Shown piece after piece: positions 26,378-34,209 of a stretch of 64,000 nucleotides of DNA. Both the position numbers and the translations under genes were made by a program. Numbering within the stretch: position 1 is the first letter of the stretch; each line of letters starts with the position of its first letter. Below the pieces are notes generated by a model, which was given only the letters and a program-made list of their open reading frames with translations, did no database searches and was not told the DNA's origin. This DNA is from JAWKWH01 sp965204295 (GTDB lineage Bacteria > Pseudomonadota > Alphaproteobacteria > Rhizobiales > Rhizobiaceae): the NCBI GenBank assembly GCA_965204295.1, contig OZ241973.1:310001-374000 (forward strand). Direction: 5' to 3'.

Positions 26378-26685
26378 GCAGTCCGGTGCGCTTTCAGGTG
26401 AGTGGCATCGACCCGCACGATGTCCGGCTCACCCGTTCTTGCCGCCAAGCTGCTGAATAGTCGATCGAAGACGCCCAATCGGCTCCACCGCACAAAGCGG
26501 TTGTAGAGGGTCTTGTGCGGGCCGTAATCGATGGGTGCATCGCGCCGGCCAAGACCATTGCCGATCACATCGACAATCCCGGAAAGGACCGTGCGATCAT
26601 CACTGCGCGGTACGCCGTGAGCGAGTGGGAAATACGGGCGCATTAACGCGAACTGACGATCAGACAACCAAAACAAAGCAGACAT
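26317..26685 (-). CDS. IS5-family transposase, first frame
   Basis: The 122-residue frame starts at ATG 26685 behind GGAGG. It reads MSALFWLSDRQFALMRPYFP, RSDDRTVLSGIVDVIGNG, KTLYNRFVRWSRLGVFDRLF and the first catalytic Asp in IVRVDATHLKAHRTA. It then passes over the slippery sequence A-AAA-AAG and ends 20 residues later. The slippery run and the downstream frame fit programmed -1 frameshifting as known for IS427-type elements. Confidence 0.85.
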   Translation of the reverse strand: MSALFWLSDRQFALMRPYFPLAHGVPRSDDRTVLSGIVDVIGNGLGRRDAPIDYGPHKTLYNRFVRWSRLGVFDRLFSSLAARTGEPDIVRVDATHLKAHRTACSLAKKGMFPATLGEQKAG

Positions 26686-26821
26686 CGCAAACCTCCGGGC
26701 GTTTGCCTCCTCCAACCTCATTTGCATCAACCTGAAAACACGTTAAACAATAGGTCATGACACTAGAACTATGATCTCGACCGCCACATCGCGCTGTCTC
26801 AGCTTAGAGAGCATCTCAGAT

Positions 26822-26850
26822 AAAAAACGCGGCGCCGAACCGGCACCGCG
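26822..26850 (-). terminator. intrinsic terminator of mucR
   Basis: On the minus strand CGCGGTGCCG and CGGCGCCGCG pair (one G-T wobble) around GTT and are followed by six Ts. It begins 30 bp beyond the mucR stop. Confidence 0.88.
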
Positions 26851-26880
26851 ATTCCAACGCGCAAAATCACGCTCGGGAGG

Positions 26881-27303
26881 TTATTTCCCCTTGCGCTTGC
26901 GGCCCAAGCCCATTTTCCTGGCCAGCGCGGAGCGGGAGGCGGCATAGTTCGGTGCCACCATCGGGTAATTGACGTCCAGCCGCCACTTTTCCCGGTACTG
27001 TTCGGGCGTAAGCCCGAAATGAGTCATCAGGTGCCGCTTCAACGACTTGAATTTCTTGCCGTCTTCCAGGCAGATGATATAGTCGTCGTGGATCGACTTT
27101 TTCGGATTGACGGCGGGCTTCGGCTTTTCCTGCGGCGCGGCTTCGGGAACGCCCACCCGTCCCAGCGCTTCATGCACATTCGCGATAAGCGCGGGAAGGT
27201 CCACGGCCTGCACCGGGTTGTTGCTTACATATGCCGCCACGACATCGGCGGTAAGCTCCATCAGCATGTCGGAAGATTTCATTTCGGCTTCTACTATATC
27301 CAT
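26881..27303 (-). CDS. mucR: MucR/Ros-family zinc-finger transcriptional regulator
   Basis: MucR proteins are H-NS-like global regulators in rhizobia and Brucella, controlling exopolysaccharide, motility and virulence genes. The 140-residue protein has an N-terminal helical oligomerisation part (MDIVEAEMKSSDMLMELTAD) and the prokaryotic zinc finger around YIICLEDGKKFKSLKRHLMTH, followed by GLTPEQYREKWRL. ATG 27301-27303 was chosen as the family start; upstream in-frame sequence lacks conservation. It is monocistronic with its own terminator. Autoregulation is typical of the family; the AT-rich stretch upstream (27400-27500) would suit its binding. Confidence 0.92.
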   Translation of the reverse strand: MDIVEAEMKSSDMLMELTADVVAAYVSNNPVQAVDLPALIANVHEALGRVGVPEAAPQEKPKPAVNPKKSIHDDYIICLEDGKKFKSLKRHLMTHFGLTPEQYREKWRLDVNYPMVAPNYAASRSALARKMGLGRKRKGK

Positions 27304-27547
27304 GAGTCCCACACCCTTCGTGTTTTCGCATGTTCCGGGAAGCGCGGATATTTTCTCACCTTGCGCTTCAACTCGCGCGGCACTTCCAACGAAATGCCTC
27401 ACACTTGATTGTCTACATGGACAGATTCGCAGTATATGTCAACTCATTATTTCAATATCCGGTAATCCATTGCGATGATCGATCCTTAATTCTGATGCCG
27501 CCATTCGTTTGAAATTGTTTCTTGTCCGCCGGTTCGGAGCATTGCAA

Positions 27548-27949
27548 TCACGTCGCGGAACTATCTCCGGATATTTCACCTCTATCAGCCGCGGGTTCCT
27601 CTTTTCTATCCTTTTCAGCCTCCGGAACCATCTGGTCGAGAACGGAATGTTCCCACAATCGGTAGCCCGCGGCATATGCCGCCTTCGCCAGCAGATGCGC
27701 CGAAACCGGCGCGGTGAGAAGGAAGAACAGTATACCGGCCAGCGCCCGCGTGACCGTGGCCTGATCCTCCGCAACCACCGCCAGCGCCAGCAGCATGACG
27801 CCGGACCCGAGCGTTCCGGCCTTGGAGGCGGCGTGCATACGCGAATAGACATCCGGCAGCCTGATCAGCCCCAGCGAGGCGACAAGAACGAAAGCCGCGC
27901 CGATGATGATGAGCAGACCGGCAATACAGTTTTGAGCGACATCAATCAT
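27548..27949 (-). CDS. mnhG: Mrp-type Na+/H+ antiporter subunit G
   Basis: The 133-residue membrane protein has three predicted spans: LLIIIGAAFVLVASLGLIRL, LGSGVMLLALAVVAE and a third near ALAGILFFLLTAPVSAHLLA. The family motif PDVYSRMHAASKAGTLG lies between the first and second. Subunit G is one of seven that make the complex functional. It is the last gene of mnhABCDEFG, overlapping mnhF by 8 bp, and ends with an acidic hydrophilic tail. Confidence 0.92.
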   Translation of the reverse strand: MIDVAQNCIAGLLIIIGAAFVLVASLGLIRLPDVYSRMHAASKAGTLGSGVMLLALAVVAEDQATVTRALAGILFFLLTAPVSAHLLAKAAYAAGYRLWEHSVLDQMVPEAEKDRKEEPAADRGEISGDSSAT

Positions 27950-28274
27950 TTACGGCGTTCCCGTCCGTCGTTCCTCCCGGTTTCGGCCCCGTTCCGGCTT
28001 CCCGGCTCATGACGAATCGCGCAAACGCGACGGTCGCCAGGAAGCCGACCAGACCCAGCGCGATGGCGATGTCCAGATAAAGCGCATAACCCGTCTTGAT
28101 GCCGATCACCGCGATAAAGCCGAGCGCCACGGCGACCAGCATATCCAAGGCCAGGATGCGATCGGGCAGTGTCGGGCCGATCACGACGCGAAAAACCGTG
28201 ATCAGAAACGAAATGCTGAGCAGGGCGAGCGCGATCAGAATAGTCGCATCGAGGAATGCTTCGCTGCCGGTCAT
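27942..28274 (-). CDS. mnhF: Mrp-type Na+/H+ antiporter subunit F
   Basis: The 110-residue protein has three membrane spans (IALALLSISFLITVFRVVIG, LALDMLVAVALGFIAVIGI, IAIALGLVGFLATVAFARF) and the conserved GPTLPDRILALD loop. It overlaps mnhE by 4 bp (ATGA type) and mnhG by 8 bp, implying coupled translation within the antiporter operon. Confidence 0.92.
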   Translation of the reverse strand: MTGSEAFLDATILIALALLSISFLITVFRVVIGPTLPDRILALDMLVAVALGFIAVIGIKTGYALYLDIAIALGLVGFLATVAFARFVMSREAGTGPKPGGTTDGNAVND

Positions 28275-28744
28275 TGGAAAGCCTCGATGATTTTCCGCTC
28301 AAATCCATCGGCGATGTCGCGGACCGTCGCCACGGGGTCCGAACAATCGATGCAATGGACGTAGAGGACGGTCTCGTCTTCCGACACGTCGACGGATAGG
28401 GTTCCCGGTGTCAGCGTGATGAGATTGGCCAGCAACGTGATCTCGAAATCGCGCTTGACGGTCAGCGGATAGGCGATGATTCCCGGTTGAAGTTTCATTG
28501 AGGGCGAGACCACCAGCACCGCGACGCGCCATGCCGACAGAATGAGTTCGTAGATGAACAGAAGTCCCAGCGAAACGATGCGCCTCGCCCGGGCAAAGTA
28601 GCCGAGCGAGCCGACCTGTTCGCGAATGACGTAAAGCGCACCCGTCGCCAGCACCAGTCCAAACAGCAGATTGGCCGGTGAAAACGATCCCGTCACCGCC
28701 GCCCAGACGATCGCGAGCAGGATATGATTGATATACAGGATCAT
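28271..28744 (-). CDS. mnhE: Mrp-type Na+/H+ antiporter subunit E
   Basis: The 157-residue protein has N-terminal membrane spans (YINHILLAIVWAAVTGSF, LLFGLVLATGALYVI), a third near LGLLFIYELILSAWRVA, and a cytosolic C-terminal domain with LANLITLTPGTLSVDVSEDE, the hallmark of MnhE/PhaE. It overlaps mnhD by 4 bp and mnhF by 4 bp. Confidence 0.92.
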   Translation of the reverse strand: MILYINHILLAIVWAAVTGSFSPANLLFGLVLATGALYVIREQVGSLGYFARARRIVSLGLLFIYELILSAWRVAVLVVSPSMKLQPGIIAYPLTVKRDFEITLLANLITLTPGTLSVDVSEDETVLYVHCIDCSDPVATVRDIADGFERKIIEAFQ

Positions 28745-30300
28745 TGCGCCGGCGCCGGAAAGACCGCTTCGATGTAGCCGGAGGCGTTGAGCAGGCCGTC
28801 AGCCGCCGCATCGGTCAGTCGCATGGCCGGTTCGGGCCAGACGCCGAGCAATACCGTCGGAACGGCGATGACCGCGATGGCGGCATAACCGAGGCGCATT
28901 TTTTCGCTGTCGACCGGCGCCTGCATCCGTTCCCCGTTTCTCCAGAACGCCAAGGCGAAAACCCGTCCCAGCGCGATCGTCGTCAGCAGGCCGGCGACGA
29001 GAATCGCGGCCGCCAGCCACCACGCGCCGACATCGAGGGAAGCCTTGACCAAGAACACCTTGGGCCACAGTCCCGACATCGGCGGCAATCCGGAGGCGGC
29101 CAGAATGAGCAGCAGCGCCGCGCCCGCCAATATCGGGTTGTCGCGGTACAGGCCCGATGCATTGTGCAGCGAAAAACTGCCCGCCTGTTCCCTGATCAGC
29201 CCGGCGACCAGGTACAGGCCCGTCATGGCGAACATCGAATGCACCGCGTAGAGGACGCTTCCCGACAGGCCGAGGGGACTGCCGAGCGCGAGGCCGGCGA
29301 TCATGGTCCCGATGCCGGAAATGACGACGAATCCGAGAAGACGCCTGATGTCGGATTGCGCCAGCGCGCCCAGAATACCGACGATCATCGTTCCAACCGC
29401 GATCCAAGCGATTATCTGGCCAAGGACGTCCCGTTCGGGCGGCATCAGCATCACCAGAATGCGCATCAGCGCGTAGACCCCGACCTTCGTCAGCAATCCG
29501 GCGAACAGCGCCGAAGTGACTATTCGCGGCGTATGGTAGGACGCGGGAAGCCAGAAATTAACCGGAAAGGCCGCCGCTTTCATGCCGAACGCCAGCAGGA
29601 ACAGGCCGGCCAGCGTCATCAGGGGACCAGTGGCCCTCAGATCGTCCGCCTTGCGGGCGATGTCGGCCATGTTGAGCGTCCCGAAGGTTCCATAGAGATA
29701 TCCCGTCGCGATCAGGAACAGGGTCGTCGCGACAAGATTGAGCAGCGCATATTTGGCCGCGCCGTCCAGCTGCTCTTTTTCCGAGCCGAGAATTAACAAC
29801 CCGAACGAGGAGATCAGCAGCACTTCGAACCAGACATACAGGTTGAAAATGTCACCGGTCAGAAACGCGCCCGCGACACCCGCCATCATCAGCAGCAGGA
29901 ACGGATAGAATCCGTACCGTCTGCCGATGGCGTTGATATCCCGCGCGGCATAGGCGGCGCAGACCGATGCGATCAGGCCGGAAACGGCGGCAAAGGACGC
30001 GCCGAGAACATCGGCGGAAAAGCTGATGCCGAACGGCGGCAGCCAGCGCCCCATGGTCATGACCAGCGGGCCGTCGCTCGCCACTCTGGCCAGAAGACCG
30101 ACCTCTGCGAGGAAGGTCAACGCAAGGGCGAAGACCGCGATCGAAGCCTGAATCGCGGTTTCCTTGCGGAACATAAGCAATATGGCGCCCGCGATCAGGG
30201 GAATCGCCACCGGCGCGACCACCAGCCAATCGGCGGCGGCGACCGGATCGACGACCATCGCATCGCTGATATCGACCGCTTTTGACGATTTTGCCGCCAT
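28741..30300 (-). CDS. mnhD: Mrp-type Na+/H+ antiporter subunit D
   Basis: The 519-residue polytopic protein is homologous to the proton-pumping subunits of complex I (NuoN/NuoM type). It carries YVWFEVLLISSFGLLILGSEKEQ (the membrane glutamate), then LAGLFLLAFGMKAAAFPVNFWLP with the conserved Lys-Pro region. Further helices include LLTKVGVYALMRILVM. ATG 30298-30300 was chosen because it follows the end of mnhC by 7 bp; upstream in-frame sequence overlaps mnhC. It ends overlapping mnhE. Confidence 0.93.
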   Translation of the reverse strand: MAAKSSKAVDISDAMVVDPVAAADWLVVAPVAIPLIAGAILLMFRKETAIQASIAVFALALTFLAEVGLLARVASDGPLVMTMGRWLPPFGISFSADVLGASFAAVSGLIASVCAAYAARDINAIGRRYGFYPFLLLMMAGVAGAFLTGDIFNLYVWFEVLLISSFGLLILGSEKEQLDGAAKYALLNLVATTLFLIATGYLYGTFGTLNMADIARKADDLRATGPLMTLAGLFLLAFGMKAAAFPVNFWLPASYHTPRIVTSALFAGLLTKVGVYALMRILVMLMPPERDVLGQIIAWIAVGTMIVGILGALAQSDIRRLLGFVVISGIGTMIAGLALGSPLGLSGSVLYAVHSMFAMTGLYLVAGLIREQAGSFSLHNASGLYRDNPILAGAALLLILAASGLPPMSGLWPKVFLVKASLDVGAWWLAAAILVAGLLTTIALGRVFALAFWRNGERMQAPVDSEKMRLGYAAIAVIAVPTVLLGVWPEPAMRLTDAAADGLLNASGYIEAVFPAPAQ

Positions 30301-30307
30301 GCCCGCC

Positions 30308-30685
30308 TCAATAGCCAAGGGGTGGGAGCCCCTCGCCTTCCGGTTCGGCCAGCCGCATCTCATCCGTATCGTCGGTACCCAGCGACTGGTAGGTCCGATA
30401 CGCCAGCACCAGCAAAAACGCGAAGAACGAGAACGAGATCACGATCGCTGTGAGGATCAACGCCTGCGGCAGCGGATTGGCGGTCTCGACAAGCGGCGCA
30501 CGGGCTTCTTCGGGGATGATTGGCGGAACTTCCCGCACGATCCGGCCGGCGGTGAAAATCAACAGGTTTACCGCGTTGCTCAGTATGGCGACGCCAATGA
30601 CGATCCGAATGATGTGCTTTGACAGCATCAGATAGATCGACACGGCGAAAAAGACGGCGACGGTTATGGAAAGGGCGGTTTCCAC
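30308..30685 (-). CDS. mnhC: Mrp-type Na+/H+ antiporter subunit C
   Basis: The 125-residue protein is NuoK-like, with three spans: ALSITVAVFFAVSIYLMLS, RIVIGVAILSNAVNLLIFTAG and ALILTAIVISFSFFAFLLVLAY, with the conserved ANPLPQALILTAIVI block. The start is GTG at 30683-30685, overlapping the mnhB stop by one base, so translation is probably coupled. Confidence 0.92.
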   Translation of the reverse strand: METALSITVAVFFAVSIYLMLSKHIIRIVIGVAILSNAVNLLIFTAGRIVREVPPIIPEEARAPLVETANPLPQALILTAIVISFSFFAFLLVLAYRTYQSLGTDDTDEMRLAEPEGEGLPPLGY

Positions 30686-31104
30686 TACAGGGTTTCTCTT
30701 TCTTCCAGCGCCAGCGCGATGGAGGTGATCGCGCCGACCACGACCAGATAGACCCCGATGTCGAAAAACAGCGGCGTGGATAGAACGATGCCCAGGCCGA
30801 ACAGATCGGTTTCCGACCAGAGTCCGGTCAGGAACGGCGCATCGAAGGGCAGGGAAAGAACGCCGGAGAGAGCGGCCAGCAACAGACCGAATCCCGAAAT
30901 GGCCATCGGATGGAAACGGATCGCGCGGCGTACGGCCTGCACGCCGCAGGCAATGCCGTGGATGGCGAATGCCGAGGCGGCGATCAATCCGCCGATGAAG
31001 CCACCGCCGGGTTCGTTATGGCCGCGCAGCAGCACGAATATGGAAAAGAGCACCATCAGGCTGGTGAGGTAAGGCGCGATCGTTCGGAAAATCACGGTAC
31101 GCAT
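30685..31104 (-). CDS. mnhB: Mrp-type Na+/H+ antiporter subunit B
   Basis: The 139-residue protein has four hydrophobic segments and the conserved FVLLRGHNEPGGGFIGGLIA motif near residues 22-42 and FFDIGVYLVVVGA near the end. It starts one base after mnhA and its stop overlaps the mnhC start. MnhB is separate here, so this is the group 1 seven-gene arrangement and not the fused PhaAB form. Confidence 0.92.
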   Translation of the reverse strand: MRTVIFRTIAPYLTSLMVLFSIFVLLRGHNEPGGGFIGGLIAASAFAIHGIACGVQAVRRAIRFHPMAISGFGLLLAALSGVLSLPFDAPFLTGLWSETDLFGLGIVLSTPLFFDIGVYLVVVGAITSIALALEERETL

Positions 31105-31105
31105 G

Positions 31106-33457
31106 TCAGACCCCTTCCGCCTTTGAACCGTGTGTCTTCGTGCGACCGGAGCGGATTCTGATCAGCGCCAGTATCGCCAGACCCGCGATCATCACCACGG
31201 CAATCTCGCCCAGCGTATCGAGGCCGCGGAAATCGACGATGATCACGTTGACCACATTGCGCCCGTGGGCGATGATCCGCGCATTCGCATTGAAAAACTC
31301 GCTCAGCGCCGGATCGAACGGCAGTTGGGTGACCTTCAGCAGCAGCATGCCGAGGCCCGCGCCGCAAATGCCGGCAACGCATATGTCGATGAACCGTTCG
31401 CCCGGCGGGCGATGATCGGCGGGCGACAGGCGCAGCCGCGTCATGACCAGCGCTAGAATGACAACCGACAGCGTTTCCACCATGAACTGGGTAAAGGACA
31501 GGTCCGGCGCGCCCAGCAACATGAACAGCAACGCCACGGCGAATCCCTGGATACCGAGTGAAACGATCGCGGTCAGGCGATCGTTGGCGTTCGCGACGGC
31601 GGCAAGGCCGAGAACCGCGATACCCAGTACGGTCCACTCATAAAATTCGAGATCGGGCATGGCGGGCATCGTGGGCATTTCACCCCAGTAGATCATCGGG
31701 GCGAACAGCATGATTCCGACGGCGACGAAGGTGATCGTCATGTAAACTTCAAGCCTTCCGTTGTGAACGATACGGGTCACTCCGGTCGCGATTCTCACCA
31801 GGCCGCGAATGGCCTGATCGAACCCCTTGTCCGGACCCCACCCGATCGCGGCGAGAATGCGGTTCATCAATTCCCGCCCGCGGTCGACGCCCATATAGGC
31901 CGCGCCGCCGAGCGCGATTGTGACGGCCGAGAGGATCAGAGGCGATCCGATGTGGGGCACGACCGAAATGTGGACATGAATTTCGCTTCCGGCGACGGCG
32001 CTTGCCATCGGGCTTGACAGATAATGATGATAGGGGCCCGAAAAGAGGGCCAATGCGACGCCGAGCGCCGACAGCGCGGCAGGCCCCGCCCAGAGCAAGA
32101 CCGGGCCTTCATGGGCTTTCTCCATCGCCCTGGGCCGATTTCCGAGGAACGGTTTCAGCGCCACGGTAAAGCCGATCGCGAACATCAGCGCGTTGCCGGC
32201 CATGGCGACGAGCGTCAGGAAACCCGGCCAGCCGTCCGCGAACCCGAGTGCGGCGTAGATCCCTTCCTTGGCCAGGAAGCCGGCGAATGGCGGCAGCCCT
32301 CCCATGGACAGCGCCGCGGCAAGGGCGGCGGCGAAGGTTATCGGCATGGCTTGCCGCAGTCCGCCGAGCTTCGTCACGTCGCGGCTTCCCGCTCCGTGGT
32401 CGATCAGTCCGGCGACCATGAACAGCGATCCCTTGAAGAGCGAATGTGCGATCAGATAGAGAACCGCCGCTTCTACCGCCTTTTCGGATCCGAATCCGGT
32501 CAGCATGACAAGCAGGCCGAGCGAGGCGACGGTCGTATAGGCCAGCATGAGCTTCAAATCGGTCTGGCGGACGGCCAGCAGTGTGCCGACGATCAGCGTC
32601 ACGCCGCCGAACAGGGGCAATACGGTTTCCCACGCCACGGTTTCGCCCATCACCGGATTGAGCCGCATGACAAGATAGACACCGGCCTTCACCATTGTCG
32701 CCGAGTGCAGATAGGCGGAAACCGGAGTCGGCGCTTCCATCGCGTTGGGCAACCAGAAATGCAGCGGGAACTGGGCCGATTTGGTAAACGCACCTCCTAG
32801 GACAAGCGCGAATGCAGGCAGGTAGAACGGGCTTTCGCGCAGCGCATCATCGGTCATCAGGAGCAATGACAATTCGCTGTGGCCGGTGACGTTCCAGATC
32901 ACGAGCAGGCCGGCGAGCAATGACAAGCCGCCCATGCCTGTGACCACAAGCGCCTGCATCGCCGCCCGTCGTGACGCTTCGCGCGCGTGATCAAATCCGA
33001 TCAGCAGAAACGACGTGATCGACGTCAGTTCCCAGAACACGAACAGCATCAGGAAGCTATCGGAAACGATCAGGCCCTGCATCGCGCCCATGAACATCAG
33101 AATGTAGGAGAAGAACCGGCCCTGATGTTCATGACCCTTGAGATACCCGCCGCTATAGAGAACGATGAATGTGCCGATGCCCGAAATCAGCAACGCGAAG
33201 GTCAGCGAGAGGCCATCGAGAAACCATGAAAAATTGACATTGAAACTGGGAATCCACTGAAATCCGCCGGTGACGTTCCGACCGTCGGCCACATCAGGCA
33301 GAAATCCGCAAAAGTGATAAAATATCCAGGCGGGAACGAGAGCGAGAATCCAGGCGGCGTTGTGCCTGAACGCCTTGGTTAATACGGGAGCGAACAAAGC
33401 TGCGATGAACGGCGAAACCAGCGCAAGAAATGTTAATGTCTGTGCGCTGGTAGCCAT
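31106..33457 (-). CDS. mnhA: Mrp-type Na+/H+ antiporter subunit A
   Basis: The 783-residue protein is the largest subunit, with NuoL-like core: SFLMLFVFWELTSITSFLLIGF (membrane Glu), FTKSAQFPLHFWLPNAMEAPTPVSAYLHSATMVKAGVYL (described in part; the Lys and the HSAT block), and LMLAYTTVASLGLLVML. A C-terminal MbhD-like extension includes IVSLGIQGFAVALLFMLLGAPDLSFTQFMVE and a GLDTLGEIAVV end. It exchanges cytoplasmic Na+ for H+ across the inner membrane, serving pH and salt homeostasis. It heads the operon, divergent from msrB. Confidence 0.94.
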   Translation of the reverse strand: MATSAQTLTFLALVSPFIAALFAPVLTKAFRHNAAWILALVPAWIFYHFCGFLPDVADGRNVTGGFQWIPSFNVNFSWFLDGLSLTFALLISGIGTFIVLYSGGYLKGHEHQGRFFSYILMFMGAMQGLIVSDSFLMLFVFWELTSITSFLLIGFDHAREASRRAAMQALVVTGMGGLSLLAGLLVIWNVTGHSELSLLLMTDDALRESPFYLPAFALVLGGAFTKSAQFPLHFWLPNAMEAPTPVSAYLHSATMVKAGVYLVMRLNPVMGETVAWETVLPLFGGVTLIVGTLLAVRQTDLKLMLAYTTVASLGLLVMLTGFGSEKAVEAAVLYLIAHSLFKGSLFMVAGLIDHGAGSRDVTKLGGLRQAMPITFAAALAAALSMGGLPPFAGFLAKEGIYAALGFADGWPGFLTLVAMAGNALMFAIGFTVALKPFLGNRPRAMEKAHEGPVLLWAGPAALSALGVALALFSGPYHHYLSSPMASAVAGSEIHVHISVVPHIGSPLILSAVTIALGGAAYMGVDRGRELMNRILAAIGWGPDKGFDQAIRGLVRIATGVTRIVHNGRLEVYMTITFVAVGIMLFAPMIYWGEMPTMPAMPDLEFYEWTVLGIAVLGLAAVANANDRLTAIVSLGIQGFAVALLFMLLGAPDLSFTQFMVETLSVVILALVMTRLRLSPADHRPPGERFIDICVAGICGAGLGMLLLKVTQLPFDPALSEFFNANARIIAHGRNVVNVIIVDFRGLDTLGEIAVVMIAGLAILALIRIRSGRTKTHGSKAEGV

Positions 33458-33660
33458 TTATTCGTCCCGGTTTCCGGTATTTTTGGTTCGACGCACGGCA
33501 TCGCCACTGTTGTCACATAAACACAGAACATCGGGGCGGCAAGACTTGGCCGGGGCGCTTCGGGGGTTTCAAGCCCGATTTGCCGGAACTGGCGCGCTTT
33601 CCCTTCACATTCGGCAGGCGGACGCTACATTGGCGACCCGATACACATGGAGCGTTAATC

Positions 33661-34074
33661 ATGAGCGAGCAGGCAAAACCGAAAATCGTCAAATCCGATG
33701 CCGAATGGCGCCGGCAACTGTCGAACGAGCAGTATTATGTATTGCGGCGGAATGGCACCGAACGCGCCGGCACGTCGGCGCTCAACCACGAAAAACGCGA
33801 CGGCGCTTTTGCTTGCGCGGGTTGCGGCGAACCCCTGTTCGCATCCGGCGCGAAATTCGAATCCGGCACGGGCTGGCCGAGTTTTTCCCAGCCGATGAAT
33901 CCGCAAGCGGTGACCGAGCGCAGGGACAGATCGTTGTTCATGATTCGCACGGAAATCCGATGTGCGGGTTGCGACGGACATCTCGGTCACGTATTCCGGG
34001 ACGGGCCGCAACCGACCGGCTTGCGCTATTGCGTCAACGGCGCAGCTCTGAACTTCGGGAAATCCGGGGGTTGA
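33661..34074 (+). CDS. msrB: peptide-methionine (R)-S-oxide reductase
   Basis: Reduces methionine-R-sulfoxide in proteins. The 137-residue protein has zinc cysteines in ACAGCGEPLF and RCAGCDGHLGHVF, GTGWPSFSQP, and the catalytic cysteine in LRYCVNGAALNF (about residue 124; most relatives have RYCINSASL). ATG 33661 was chosen as it starts the conserved protein; the frame is open upstream without homology. It is divergent from the mnh operon and precedes the oligopeptidase gene by 135 bp. Confidence 0.93.
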   Translation: MSEQAKPKIVKSDAEWRRQLSNEQYYVLRRNGTERAGTSALNHEKRDGAFACAGCGEPLFASGAKFESGTGWPSFSQPMNPQAVTERRDRSLFMIRTEIRCAGCDGHLGHVFRDGPQPTGLRYCVNGAALNFGKSGG

Positions 34075-34209
34075 TCGAATTCGGCGCGGACGGATGTGCT
34101 TTCCGCACACCCGTCCGGGACAAAATCCCGATTTGGCCGGAAATCCTCGAACCGGGTTTGACCGGTTCGTTCGCCGAACATTCAGATCATGCGTCCACCG
34201 GAGTATTCG

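Larger units (their letters stand above)
25915..26760 (-). mobile_element. IS5-family (IS427-type) insertion sequence, apparently intact
   Basis: Two overlapping minus-strand frames make one transposase through a -1 shift. The element ends are not exact: a loose inverted match can be drawn between GTCAGGGCTTATTAATT (about 25909) and the complement of the sequence near 26755. Boundaries are therefore approximate. Both frames are undamaged, unlike every other IS in the window, so it may be recent and active. Confidence 0.7.

Noticed and set aside
28744..29796. Plus-strand open frame rich in Arg, Gln and Asp
   Set aside because: Antisense to mnhD; soluble-looking composition is the complement of membrane codons.
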